A stretch of 33,099 bases of DNA, taken from NCBI GenBank assembly GCA_002451085.1, contig DKBE01000017.1, positions 2,251-35,349 of the forward strand, given 5' to 3'. This stretch comes from Proteobacteria bacterium UBA6908 (GTDB lineage Bacteria; Pseudomonadota; Gammaproteobacteria; Acidiferrobacterales; UBA6901). The translations under genes and the position numbers were made by a program. The notes beneath the pieces are model-generated. The model saw only the letters and a program-made list of their open reading frames with translations, was not told the DNA's origin and searched no databases. Position 1 is the first letter of the stretch. The number at the start of each line of letters is the position of its first letter. Positions 7,994-16,098 of this stretch are shown one piece after another.

Positions 7994-9901
7994 ATGAGCA
8001 CCCAGGACAACGATCAACACTCAAATCCGCACAATGGGAAGATCTCATTGTCGCATGGCGTGGCCGCATGGTGGTTTGGTTCGCGGGGGCTGAACACATG
8101 GATGTTGTTGTTAGTGCCATTGATAGTGGCGGCAGTCTTTTGGCCGGCGATACACAATGGCTTCGTCTGGGATGACTGGGGCTACCTGTTTAACGTCGAA
8201 TACAGCACTACGGAACATTGGGTACAGGCACTCACGCAGCCCCTGCTTTCGTTTCCGAATTACTACCGGCCGCTGCCGGTGGCCAGTTTCATCGCCGAAA
8301 TCCACCTGCGTGGTGGACACGATCCGGGCGGCATGCATTTCACCAATGTAGTCCTGCATGCATTCAACGCGGCGCTGGTGACAGCACTGGCCTTTCGACT
8401 TGGGCGGCATCGCGGAGCTTCCGTAAATTATGCGCTTGCTGCGGCGATTGTCGCCGGCACGATGTATGGCTGCCATCCCGCACTCGTCGAAGTGACGGCC
8501 TGGATATCGGGCCGATTTGATCTCCTGCTAACCCTGTTTTTACTTCTGGCGCTGCTCGCCAATACTCTCGAGTCGCACCCCATCGCACGCCCCATACTGG
8601 TGGGCACAGCGTTTTTCGCTGCCGCCCTTACCAAGGAAATGGCGGTTATTTTTCCATTTGTTCTGGTGGCATGGAATATGGCCTGGACGCCACAGCCAAT
8701 ACTGCCACTACGCGCCCTGCTGTCGAATACGAAAAAACGAGGTGAACTGGCAGTCTATCTGTCGATTATTCTGGCCGGACTCCTTTATCTAATCTTGCGT
8801 CACTGGTCACTCGGCAACATCTATACTCAGTCTGCAGTTTCGTTTGCAGGCGCCCATGCCAGCTTTCTGCAAAAAATACTGTTCAGCGCTGAAGCGCTCG
8901 CTCGATATCTTTTCCTGGCAATTAATCCATATTCCGGGATCAGTGTTGTCCACCCGCATCCCTACCCAGTGCCATTCGACGACCTGATCGCGTGGGCGTC
9001 GCTCACCCTAATAATGGTGCTGCTGATTACCCTGATATTTTTAATTCGTCGTCACCCGTCCACTGGCTGGCTCTGGACCATGCTGCCGATTGCGCTGTTG
9101 CCGGTGATTCATATCTTGGGTATTCCGATCGGCGATAACATAATTCATGACCGTTACCTGACCTACCCCTTGACGCTTTATGCGCTAGCCATTACCCCCC
9201 TGCTGATCTGGCTGTTTCGTGCTGATTCATTCCCAATCGCGAAACAACATATCGTGAAACGGGCGTTCATGGCGCTCATCGTTATCCTGCTCATCGCGAA
9301 TATCGTCAACGTCCGAATTACCATCCCGTTATGGCGTGATGACCTGTCCCTCTGGACCTGGGGTTCCACCCACTCACCGGATTCCATGTTTGCACTAAGT
9401 AATCTCGGCAGTGTCTACTTTGAGAACAAACAATACCCCAAGGCTTTGGAACTAGGATTGAAAACTGCGAAATTACGCCCTGAGTTTTATGCTGGCTATC
9501 GACTTGCTGGCAAAGCCCTACTTGAGCTTGGAGAAAAACAGGATGGACTCGCCTTCCTGCAGCTTGCAGTTGCCCGACTGGGTGCAACTCCTTCTGCAGA
9601 AACCTACATCGATCTGGCTGATGCCTACATGCAACTCGGCCAGTACAAGAAGGCGGAAGAGATTCTTCTGCCTCTGAGCACCAAAGAGCCCATGAACCGA
9701 AATCTCAACCTGTTACTTGGAATATACTATTCACGACTCGGCGACCATGTCCTTGCAGACCAAGCCTTTGAGAAATCCCAATTGTTTTATACAACAGAAG
9801 TTCAAACCGCACGCAAGAAAATGTACGACGAGGTGCTGGCGAGCAATAAATATCCAAAACTGACAGCAAAGCAGCAGCCACCACAACGTACACCGCCCTG
9901 A
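7994..9901 (+). CDS. multi-spanning GT-C-like membrane protein with C-terminal TPR repeats
   Basis: 635 aa. After a short polar N-terminus come about ten hydrophobic helices, then three to four TPR-like repeats in the last 170 residues (for example FALSNLGSVYFENKQYPKALEL, TYIDLADAYMQLGQYKKAEEI). The first periplasmic loop holds FVWDDWGYL, the acidic pair typical of GT-C enzymes that use a polyprenyl-phosphate sugar. Overall it resembles bacterial relatives of TMTC O-mannosyltransferases and the PMT family. A GTG at 7925 would add 23 residues; ATG 7994 is preferred because the extra residues are polar and not membrane-like, although neither start has a strong ribosome site. A role in protein O-glycosylation fits the pilA-OGT context but remains inference. 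Confidence 0.65.
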   Translation: MSTQDNDQHSNPHNGKISLSHGVAAWWFGSRGLNTWMLLLVPLIVAAVFWPAIHNGFVWDDWGYLFNVEYSTTEHWVQALTQPLLSFPNYYRPLPVASFIAEIHLRGGHDPGGMHFTNVVLHAFNAALVTALAFRLGRHRGASVNYALAAAIVAGTMYGCHPALVEVTAWISGRFDLLLTLFLLLALLANTLESHPIARPILVGTAFFAAALTKEMAVIFPFVLVAWNMAWTPQPILPLRALLSNTKKRGELAVYLSIILAGLLYLILRHWSLGNIYTQSAVSFAGAHASFLQKILFSAEALARYLFLAINPYSGISVVHPHPYPVPFDDLIAWASLTLIMVLLITLIFLIRRHPSTGWLWTMLPIALLPVIHILGIPIGDNIIHDRYLTYPLTLYALAITPLLIWLFRADSFPIAKQHIVKRAFMALIVILLIANIVNVRITIPLWRDDLSLWTWGSTHSPDSMFALSNLGSVYFENKQYPKALELGLKTAKLRPEFYAGYRLAGKALLELGEKQDGLAFLQLAVARLGATPSAETYIDLADAYMQLGQYKKAEEILLPLSTKEPMNRNLNLLLGIYYSRLGDHVLADQAFEKSQLFYTTEVQTARKKMYDEVLASNKYPKLTAKQQPPQRTPP

Positions 9902-10143
9902 ACTTGAACCAGACGCGTACGTGATGTGCGCTGCGGCGTTCCCGCTCGAATCTTTAAAGACTGGGAGCAAATTCAGGCACAAACGTTATAAGCGAAAGTA
10001 GTCATTCAACTATCTGACTGTACGTCACGATCTTATTAATAATGCCTTAGGTGCCACTTTAGCTATCGCAGGATTTGGGTCGGGGCTGAGCGGAGAATGA
10101 TGTAGCTACTTCTATTCTCCTTTCTTACTCCTGCTAATTTCAT

Positions 10144-10149
10144 TAGAAT
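10144..10149 (+). promoter_or_regulatory. candidate -10 box for tRNA-Ala
   Basis: TAGAAT lies 13 bases before the tRNA; a -35 hexamer is hardly recognisable (TTTCTT at 17 bases). The rest of 9902-10162 shows no gene. Confidence 0.3.
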
Positions 10150-10162
10150 CACGTCCCGATAT

Positions 10163-10238
<76 letters not shown>

Positions 10239-10243
10239 AATTT

Positions 10244-10276
10244 CGCACAAAGGCCGGGATTCCCGGCCTTTGTGCG
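10244..10276 (+). terminator. 15-bp perfect hairpin between the two tRNAs
   Basis: CGCACAAAGGCCGGG and its exact complement surround a 3-base loop (ATT). It lies 5 bases after the tRNA CCA. There is no T run after the stem, so it may be an inefficient terminator or a 3'-processing signal rather than a classical rho-independent one. Confidence 0.55.
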
Positions 10277-10325
10277 TCTCTGGCCCCGGAAATCGGGGTT
10301 TTCCGCTAAAATACCCGGGTATTCG

Positions 10326-10401
10326 GCCCCGGTAGCTCAGTGGATAGAGCAGCCGCCTCCTAAGCGGCAGGTCGCACGTTCGATTCGTGTTCGGGGCACC
10401 A
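10326..10401 (+). tRNA. tRNA-Arg (anticodon CCT)
   Basis: A 76-nt cloverleaf with encoded CCA. The acceptor GCCCCGG pairs with TCGGGGC (one G-U pair). The anticodon stem is GCCGC/GCGGC, and the loop CTCCTAA reads AGG, a rare arginine codon. A -10-like TAAAAT lies at 10307-10312. ccmA starts 42 bases after it. Confidence 0.96.
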
Positions 10402-10443
10402 TAATTTCAGTTCAACCCAGGGCTGCGGCCAGCGGAGAACGGT

Positions 10444-11055
10444 TTGCTCGACGTCGAAAAACTCGCCTGCACCCGCGGTGACCGCCCGTTATTCCGCGAC
10501 TTGTCGTTCTCTTTGAAACCAGGGGAACTGCTGCACCTGCAGGGTGCTAACGGCAGCGGCAAAACCACTCTGCTACGGACCCTGTGTGGACTGTCGCGAC
10601 CGGCGGCCGGCACAATCCGCTGGAAAGGACGGTCCGTGCAAGACGACCGTGCGGAATTCCTCAGCCAACTTTGTTACATCGGCCATCCCAATGCTCTGCA
10701 CGGCGACCTCACCGGCTGCGAGAACCTCGACTTCGAAGCCTGCCTGAACAGCGCGCGGTCGGCTGCACGCACGGCCCTCGCCGAGGCGGGGCTCGGGACC
10801 GTGGCAAGCCTGCCGACCAAACTGCTGTCCCAGGGACAGAAACGTCGAACCGCCCTCGCCCGCCTGCGCGTCACCTCCCAGCCACTGTGGATTCTGGATG
10901 AACCCCTCACGGCGCTCGACCGGCGTTCTACAGAAGTTCTGCAAGAATTGTTCGGGCAACATTTGGGTCGCGGTGGCCTGATCATTCTGACCTCACATCA
11001 GGACGTCAGCCTCGCAGACTGGCCGGTCTTGACGCTGTCATTGGAGGGTTGGTGA
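10444..11055 (+). CDS. ccmA: CcmA, haem exporter ATP-binding subunit
   Basis: ABC ATPase of the CcmAB(CD) complex, which in System I uses ATP to release holo-CcmE from CcmC. 203 aa, the usual length. Walker A is GANGSGKT (34-41), the signature loop is LLSQGQKRR, and Walker B is LWILDEPLTALD, followed by a switch His (LTSHQD). Translation starts at a TTG preceded by CGGAG; no better ATG is in frame. It is the first gene of a tightly packed ccmABCDE-ccmG operon and sits just downstream of tRNA-Arg. Confidence 0.95.
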   Translation: MLDVEKLACTRGDRPLFRDLSFSLKPGELLHLQGANGSGKTTLLRTLCGLSRPAAGTIRWKGRSVQDDRAEFLSQLCYIGHPNALHGDLTGCENLDFEACLNSARSAARTALAEAGLGTVASLPTKLLSQGQKRRTALARLRVTSQPLWILDEPLTALDRRSTEVLQELFGQHLGRGGLIILTSHQDVSLADWPVLTLSLEGW

Positions 11056-11732
11056 GCTCCGGTCTGTTCACTGCCGTGGCATGCGCCTTGCGACGCGACC
11101 TGACACTGGCGGCACGCAAACCGGCGGATGTCGCCACACCCTTGGTGTTCTTTGCCATCGTGGTCAGCCTGTTCCCGCTGGGGGTCAGCCCGGAACCGGC
11201 GATTCTGCGGGGCCTGGGTCCCGGAGTGCTCTGGGTGGCTGCCCTGCTGGCCACTCTACTGTCACTCAATCGCCTGTTCTCGGCTGACTATGCCGATGGC
11301 TCACTGGAGCTGCTGGTGTTGAGTCCGCAGCCGCTGGCGGTGTTGGCTGCGGCCAAGACCCTGGCACACTGGCTGACCACCGGCCTGCCACTGATACTCC
11401 TTAGTCCGGTGCTGGCCGTGCAGCTGTACCTGCCGGAGGCAGCCTACGGTACCTTACTACTGGCGTTGTTACTGGGAACCCCGGTCCTGAGCCTGATTGG
11501 AGCAGTTGGGGCGGCGCTGACGCTGGGCTTGCGCGGTGGTGGGGTGTTGCTGTCACTGCTGGTATTGCCGTTGTATACTCCGATCCTGATTTTCGGTGCC
11601 GGCGCGGTCACGGCCGCGGCCAGCGGCTTCAGTCCGGAAGCGCATTTGTCCCTGTTGGGTGCGTTTCTGGTGGTGGCGCTGGCCTTCGTTCCCTGGGCCA
11701 CGGCCGCTGCCCTGCGCATATCTCTGGATTGA
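11052..11732 (+). CDS. ccmB: CcmB, haem exporter permease subunit
   Basis: About 226 aa with six hydrophobic helices, the membrane partner of CcmA. The start chosen is the GTG that overlaps the ccmA stop (GTGA), with GGAGG 4 bases before it. The TTG one codon earlier would touch the ribosome site and is less likely. The family is recognisable from RRDLTLAARKPADVATPLVF near the N-terminus and the GLGPGVLWVAALLATLLSLN segment. Confidence 0.94.
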   Translation: MSSGLFTAVACALRRDLTLAARKPADVATPLVFFAIVVSLFPLGVSPEPAILRGLGPGVLWVAALLATLLSLNRLFSADYADGSLELLVLSPQPLAVLAAAKTLAHWLTTGLPLILLSPVLAVQLYLPEAAYGTLLLALLLGTPVLSLIGAVGAALTLGLRGGGVLLSLLVLPLYTPILIFGAGAVTAAASGFSPEAHLSLLGAFLVVALAFVPWATAAALRISLD

Positions 11733-12481
11733 TCCACTTGTTCGATTTCCTTCACAAATACGCCTCCCCTCGAAACTTCTACGATTTCGCCGGCATTCTG
11801 ATTCCGTGGCTGGCAGGCGTAACCGTTGTGTTGCTGGCCATTGGTCTGTATCAGGGACTGTTCCTGGCACCGCCGGACTACCAGCAGGGCCAGAGCGTAC
11901 GCATTATGTTCATTCACGTGCCGGCGGCGTGGATGTCAATGTTCGTCTACATGGTACTGGCCGGAGCCGGAGCGGTTGGCCTGATCTGGCACCTGAAGCT
12001 GGCCGAAATGACCGCGGCCGCGGCCGCCCCGATTGGCGCCTCATTCACCTTCCTGGCGCTGGTCACCGGTTCGCTGTGGGGCAAACCGATGTGGGGCACA
12101 TGGTGGGCATGGGATGCGCGCCTGACCTCGGAACTGATTCTGCTGTTTCTGTATCTTGGTTTTATGGCCCTGCAGGCGGCGATTGATGACCCGAAACGCG
12201 CGGCACGCGCCGGAGCGCTGCTGGCGTTGATCGGCGTGGTGAATATTCCCGTCATCCACTTTTCGGTACAGTGGTGGAACACCCTGCACCAGCCGGCCTC
12301 CGTCAGCTCCATTGCCAAGATCGGTGCACCGGCGATTCACCCCAGCCTGTTGTGGCCACTGCTGATCATGGCCATTGCCTTTACGGTGTTCTTTGCGGTT
12401 GTACTGCTCATGCGCTTGCGGGCCGAGATCCTGCATCGCGAGCGTTACACACACTGGGTCGCGGAACGAATCAAGTCATGA
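11729..12481 (+). CDS. ccmC: CcmC, haem handling protein
   Basis: Inner-membrane protein that loads haem onto CcmE. 250 aa, six membrane helices, and the periplasmic tryptophan-rich WWD motif WGTWWAWDARLTSE. It starts at TTG, overlapping the ccmB stop (TTGA). A second in-frame TTG lies 9 bases later. Overlaps on both sides indicate coupled translation within the ccm operon. Confidence 0.95.
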   Translation: MIHLFDFLHKYASPRNFYDFAGILIPWLAGVTVVLLAIGLYQGLFLAPPDYQQGQSVRIMFIHVPAAWMSMFVYMVLAGAGAVGLIWHLKLAEMTAAAAAPIGASFTFLALVTGSLWGKPMWGTWWAWDARLTSELILLFLYLGFMALQAAIDDPKRAARAGALLALIGVVNIPVIHFSVQWWNTLHQPASVSSIAKIGAPAIHPSLLWPLLIMAIAFTVFFAVVLLMRLRAEILHRERYTHWVAERIKS

Positions 12482-12651
12482 ATTGGTCTGAATTCTTCGC
12501 CATGGGCGGCTATGCGCTGTATGTTTGGGGTTCCTACGCGGCCGCGGCCATAGTGCTGCTCCTGAATGTGGTCGCCGCACGCCGTCGGGAACAATCCGTG
12601 CGCCGCGAACTCCAAAACCTGCAAACCCTCAACCCATCGGATTCCGAATGA
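12478..12651 (+). CDS. ccmD: CcmD, small haem exporter subunit
   Basis: 57 aa with a single membrane helix (YAAAAIVLLLNVVAA) followed by a basic, helical cytoplasmic tail (RRREQSVRREL), exactly the CcmD plan. The N-terminal FFAMGGYALYVW is the family signature. CcmD is needed to release holo-CcmE from the CcmABC complex. The start ATG overlaps the ccmC stop, and its own stop overlaps the ccmE start, each by 4 bases. Confidence 0.93.
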   Translation: MNWSEFFAMGGYALYVWGSYAAAAIVLLLNVVAARRREQSVRRELQNLQTLNPSDSE

Positions 12652-13100
12652 AACCGCGCCACAAGAAACTGATTGCTGTCAGCGGCGGTGTCACCCTGCT
12701 GGTCGTCGCCGGGCTGCTGGTGCTGAATGCCTTCCGCAGCAACCTGGTCTATTTTCGCAGCCCCACGGAGATCCTGAGCGGTGAGGTGTCGACGCAGGGA
12801 GTGTTGCGGCTCGGCGGGATGGTGGACAAGGGCAGCGTGAAGAAAATACCCGACAGCCTGAAAGTCGAATTCAAGGTCACCGACTTCCAGAAGTGCATCA
12901 CGGTTCGTTACGAGGGTATTTTGCCCGACTTGTTCCGCGAGGGTCAGGGTGTCATTACCCAGGGCCGGCTCCAGCCAGACAAGGTGTTTGTCGCCGACCA
13001 GGTGCTGGCCAAGCACGATGAGAAATACATGCCGCCCGAAGTGGCCAACAGCCTCAAGGGCAAAGCCGGGCCAAAATCGGCCTGTGAGACCAGCCTGTGA
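12648..13100 (+). CDS. ccmE: CcmE, periplasmic haem chaperone
   Basis: 150 aa: an N-terminal anchor helix (KKLIAVSGGVTLLVVAGLLV) and an OB-fold periplasmic domain. The haem-attachment site is the His in LAKHDEKYMP, the conserved HxxxY. A longer open frame upstream is out of keeping with the ccmD overlap, so the ATG at 12648 is used. The stop overlaps the ccmG start (GTGA). Confidence 0.96.
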   Translation: MKPRHKKLIAVSGGVTLLVVAGLLVLNAFRSNLVYFRSPTEILSGEVSTQGVLRLGGMVDKGSVKKIPDSLKVEFKVTDFQKCITVRYEGILPDLFREGQGVITQGRLQPDKVFVADQVLAKHDEKYMPPEVANSLKGKAGPKSACETSL

Positions 13101-13627
13101 AAAAATTTCTTATCCCGATTGGTGTATTCGTATTACTCGGCATTCTGCTGGCCTACGGCCTCAAGCTCGACCCGCGCAAGATCCCGTCTCCGCTGGTCGG
13201 CAAGCCGCTGCCGGAGTATCACCTGCCGATCCTCGAATCCACGGGCAAGAAACTGAGCAACAGTGATTTCCGCGGCCAGGTGGTGCTGTACAACGTCTGG
13301 GCCTCATGGTGCGGGGCCTGCAAACAGGAGCACCCGGTGTTGATGCAGATGGCTGCCGAGAAACGTGTACCCATCGTCGGCTTGAATTACAAGGACACGC
13401 ACGAAGCAGCACGCCAGACCCTTCAAGCCGCGGGCAATCCCTACAATGTCAGTATTGTGGATGCTGATGGTCGCGTCGGCCTGGACTGGGGCGTTTATGG
13501 CGTACCGGAAACCTTCGTTGTCGACAAACAGGGCGTCATTCGCCACAAGCATATCGGTCCGATTTCCATGGAGGACTGGCAGGGCACACTGCGACCGATG
13601 ATCGAGAAACTGTCTGCCGGCGGGTGA
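13097..13627 (+). CDS. ccmG: CcmG/DsbE thiol-disulfide oxidoreductase
   Basis: 176 aa. Membrane-anchored periplasmic thioredoxin-fold protein that reduces the haem-binding Cys pairs of apocytochromes c. Active site WASWCGACKQEHP (CGAC; E. coli CcmG has CPTC), anchor helix FLIPIGVFVLLGILLAYGL, and the cis-Pro loop YGVPETFVVD. It starts at a GTG overlapping the ccmE stop. In the common gene order ccmF would precede it; here ccmF, ccmH and ccmI lie on the opposite strand about 9 kb away. Confidence 0.93.
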   Translation: MKKFLIPIGVFVLLGILLAYGLKLDPRKIPSPLVGKPLPEYHLPILESTGKKLSNSDFRGQVVLYNVWASWCGACKQEHPVLMQMAAEKRVPIVGLNYKDTHEAARQTLQAAGNPYNVSIVDADGRVGLDWGVYGVPETFVVDKQGVIRHKHIGPISMEDWQGTLRPMIEKLSAGG

Positions 13628-13636
13628 GTCCCCGTT

Positions 13637-14935
13637 TCAGGCAGTGCCGTATTTTGTCTCGACCAGTATCCCGACTTCCTTGAGAAACGGAGTCGGCAGC
13701 ACCCCGCCGGCACAGACAATCACCGCGTCATTCGGCAATTGCAGCGTTTTTCCTTCCTGCTCGAGCACAACGTTCTTCTGGCCGATCTCTTTCACGTTTG
13801 ACTTCAGCAGTACCCGGACCCGGCCCCCTTTTTCTGCGGCCGCCAGGCGATCGCGGTTCTTGGGCTTCACCCGCCCGAAGGCCTCGCTGCGGTAGGACAG
13901 GGTTACGCGGGTGCCGGATTCATCGGCACAGGCCAGCGCCGCTTCCAATGCCGCGTCACCGCCACCCACCACCAGCACCTGCTGGCCGCGGTACTGTTCG
14001 GCATCGATCAGCCGGTACACCACTTTGGGTTGCTCTTCCCCGGGAACGCCAAGTTTGCGCGGGGTACCGCGCCGGCCAATCGCCAGCAGCACGGCACGGG
14101 TTGGATATTCGCCTTTCGAGGTCTTGACGACAAAGCCGCCGCTCACCGGCTTGATGGTTTCCATGCGCTCGAAAAAGTTTACCCGCAGACCGGTTTTTTT
14201 CACGACGCCCTGCCAGAACTCGAGCAGCTTTTCCTTGCTGACCTCGCCAAACTTCATCTTGCCAACGATTGGCAGGGTGACGGGCGCCGTCATCACCAAC
14301 TTGTTGCGCGGGAAGTGATAAACCGTTCCGCCGAACGAATCCTCCTGTTCAATGGTGACGTAGCGCAGCTTCTTTTCCATGGCACCCAGCGTTGCCGTCA
14401 ATCCGGCCGGACCGGCACCGACGATGACAACATCGTAGGGAAACTTACCGCCCTTGAGTCGGGCTATGGAGTCGAGCGCCTGCCGGCCCTGCTCTGCGGC
14501 CTTGCGAATCAGCCCCATGCCTCCGAGCTCGCCGGCGATGAAGATGCCCGGAACATTGGTTTCGAAATTCGGCTTGACCTGCGGTATATCGACACCGCGT
14601 TTTTCCGAACCGAACACCAGCTGGATGGCGTCGTGCGGGCAGGCCGTCTGACAGGCGCCATGACCGATGCAATGCGCCGGATTCACCAGCTGTGCCTTGC
14701 CGCCGATGATGCCGATGGCTTTCTCCGGGCAAGCGGTGACACAGCCGCGCGACCCCAGACAACGCTTGGGGTCGATAACCGGGTGTAGCGAAGCACTCTC
14801 GGTCAAGCCTGCTTCCAGGGATTCCTGCCAGGTCGCCACGTGGGCCGCTTCTCGCCGGCGATGCCGTCGGAGATAAAAATACAGAATCAGCACCAGCGGG
14901 ACGGTATACAAAACGGCAAAAAGCAGATCGGTCAT
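13637..14935 (-). CDS. membrane-anchored ferredoxin / flavin NAD(P)H oxidoreductase
   Basis: 432 aa. Residues 4-23 form one membrane helix followed by RRHRRR, which places the rest in the cytoplasm. Two ferredoxin-type motifs follow, each lacking the second Cys: C59-LGS-RG-C65-VTA-C69-P has Ser62, and C89-IGH-GA-C95-QTA-C99-P has His92. Next is a thioredoxin-reductase-like flavoprotein with FAD motif GAGPAG (173-178) and NAD(P) motif GGGDAA (324-329), but no redox CxxC. The FAD motif normally at the C-terminus (VPGIFIAGE) lies at 128-136, before GAGPAG, so the fold appears circularly permuted. It probably passes electrons between NAD(P)H and an iron-sulfur or membrane partner. It is divergent from the cytochrome b gene. 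Confidence 0.8.
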   Translation of the reverse strand: MTDLLFAVLYTVPLVLILYFYLRRHRRREAAHVATWQESLEAGLTESASLHPVIDPKRCLGSRGCVTACPEKAIGIIGGKAQLVNPAHCIGHGACQTACPHDAIQLVFGSEKRGVDIPQVKPNFETNVPGIFIAGELGGMGLIRKAAEQGRQALDSIARLKGGKFPYDVVIVGAGPAGLTATLGAMEKKLRYVTIEQEDSFGGTVYHFPRNKLVMTAPVTLPIVGKMKFGEVSKEKLLEFWQGVVKKTGLRVNFFERMETIKPVSGGFVVKTSKGEYPTRAVLLAIGRRGTPRKLGVPGEEQPKVVYRLIDAEQYRGQQVLVVGGGDAALEAALACADESGTRVTLSYRSEAFGRVKPKNRDRLAAAEKGGRVRVLLKSNVKEIGQKNVVLEQEGKTLQLPNDAVIVCAGGVLPTPFLKEVGILVETKYGTA

Positions 14936-15175
14936 GATTCATCCATATCCATGGTTAATGCACAGCAAGAAAGCAATCCATACTTGCATAGTCAACTATT
15001 TTATCGACTCGACTGATAGTGTCGGGCAAAGGGCGATAGCGCGATTTACCACCGGTCGTCTGCGCGCCGCCTTCCAACTGAATCTCTTGTGAATCCACTG
15101 GTTAGTGCCAGAATTTATGAATTACGATAGTAGATGTAGTCGTCGCTAGGCAACAAAAATACCAAGGAGCCGGTT

Positions 15176-16078
15176 TTGACCAATCTGTCTCAGGCACAGG
15201 GAATTCCTGCGCAGGGTTTGCCGCGTACATCCGACACCCACGCCAAAGGGCGCGGTTATCGCCTTGCTTTGCCTGTATTCATTCTCGCATTGCTGCTGGC
15301 CTGGGTGGCCAACCGCCAGGGTTACTACACACCCGGCTCCGATGTCGGCTACTACCTGGGTATGGCCGGCGGCATCATGATGCTGACCCTGCTGCTGTAT
15401 CCGTTGCGCAAACATTTCAGCTTCCTGCAACCACTGGGCGCCATCCGCCACTGGTTCAAACTGCACATGCTGTTCGGGATCCTCGGCCCACTGTTGATTA
15501 TCATTCACTCAGCCTTCGGTATTGGCTCATTAAACGCCGGTGTGGCCATGGCCTGCATGCTGCTGGTGGCCGGAAGTGGCGTGATCGGCCGCTTCATCTA
15601 CACCCGGATCCACCATGGGTTGTACGGTCGCCGGGCATCGCTGCATGAAATGCAGGCCGAACTCGGGATGCACACGGACGAAGTTCGTTCAAAGTTCCAT
15701 TTCGCACCGGCTGTTGAATCCCGGCTCAAGGAATTTGGCACGTTGGCACAGACTCGTCCAACAAACTTCCTGACGGGCTCCTGGCAATTCATGACGCTGG
15801 CCCTCCGGGCCAAACATGTTCGCCATCAGTGCATGCGTGATGTGCGCAAGGTGGTCAAAGCCCATGCCCAGAAACGGCAATGGGATCGCAGCAAACTACA
15901 GGCGCGCCTGGCGGCGGCCGACCACAAGATTCGCAGCTACCTGGAGAGTGCCCGCCACACGGCTCAGTTTTCTGCCTACGAGCGCATGTTCTCGCTCTGG
16001 CACATTCTGCACGTACCGTTCGTGTTCATGCTGGTCATCAGCGGGGTGGTGCATGTCATCGCCGTGCACATGTACTGA
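15176..16078 (+). CDS. di-haem membrane cytochrome b
   Basis: 300 aa with five likely membrane helices: about 30-46, 58-76, 97-115, 120-142 and 276-297. His97/His111 in the third helix and His279/His293 in the fifth are each 14 residues apart, the spacing of bis-His ligands for two stacked b haems in classical cytochrome b. A polar, basic segment of 130 residues (about 145-275) separates the last two helices. Likely role: quinol oxidation or quinone reduction, or a relay between the flavoprotein and the periplasmic cytochromes. It starts at TTG, with AAGGAG six bases upstream. The next gene, the 21-haem cytochrome, begins 20 bases after the stop. Confidence 0.72.
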   Translation: MTNLSQAQGIPAQGLPRTSDTHAKGRGYRLALPVFILALLLAWVANRQGYYTPGSDVGYYLGMAGGIMMLTLLLYPLRKHFSFLQPLGAIRHWFKLHMLFGILGPLLIIIHSAFGIGSLNAGVAMACMLLVAGSGVIGRFIYTRIHHGLYGRRASLHEMQAELGMHTDEVRSKFHFAPAVESRLKEFGTLAQTRPTNFLTGSWQFMTLALRAKHVRHQCMRDVRKVVKAHAQKRQWDRSKLQARLAAADHKIRSYLESARHTAQFSAYERMFSLWHILHVPFVFMLVISGVVHVIAVHMY

Positions 16079-16098
16079 TCCATCTGAATTCCCGCTCC

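Noticed and set aside
14030..14788. 252-codon plus-strand open frame
   Set aside because: Antisense to the permuted flavoprotein, which has clear nucleotide-binding motifs in its own frame.
13637..14935. Thioredoxin reductase
   Set aside because: The redox-active CxxC between the FAD and NAD(P) motifs is absent, and ferredoxin motifs are fused at the N-terminus.
15880..16098. Longer N-terminus for the 21-haem cytochrome
   Set aside because: It overlaps the cytochrome b gene in another frame; the signal peptide begins at the ATG at 16099.
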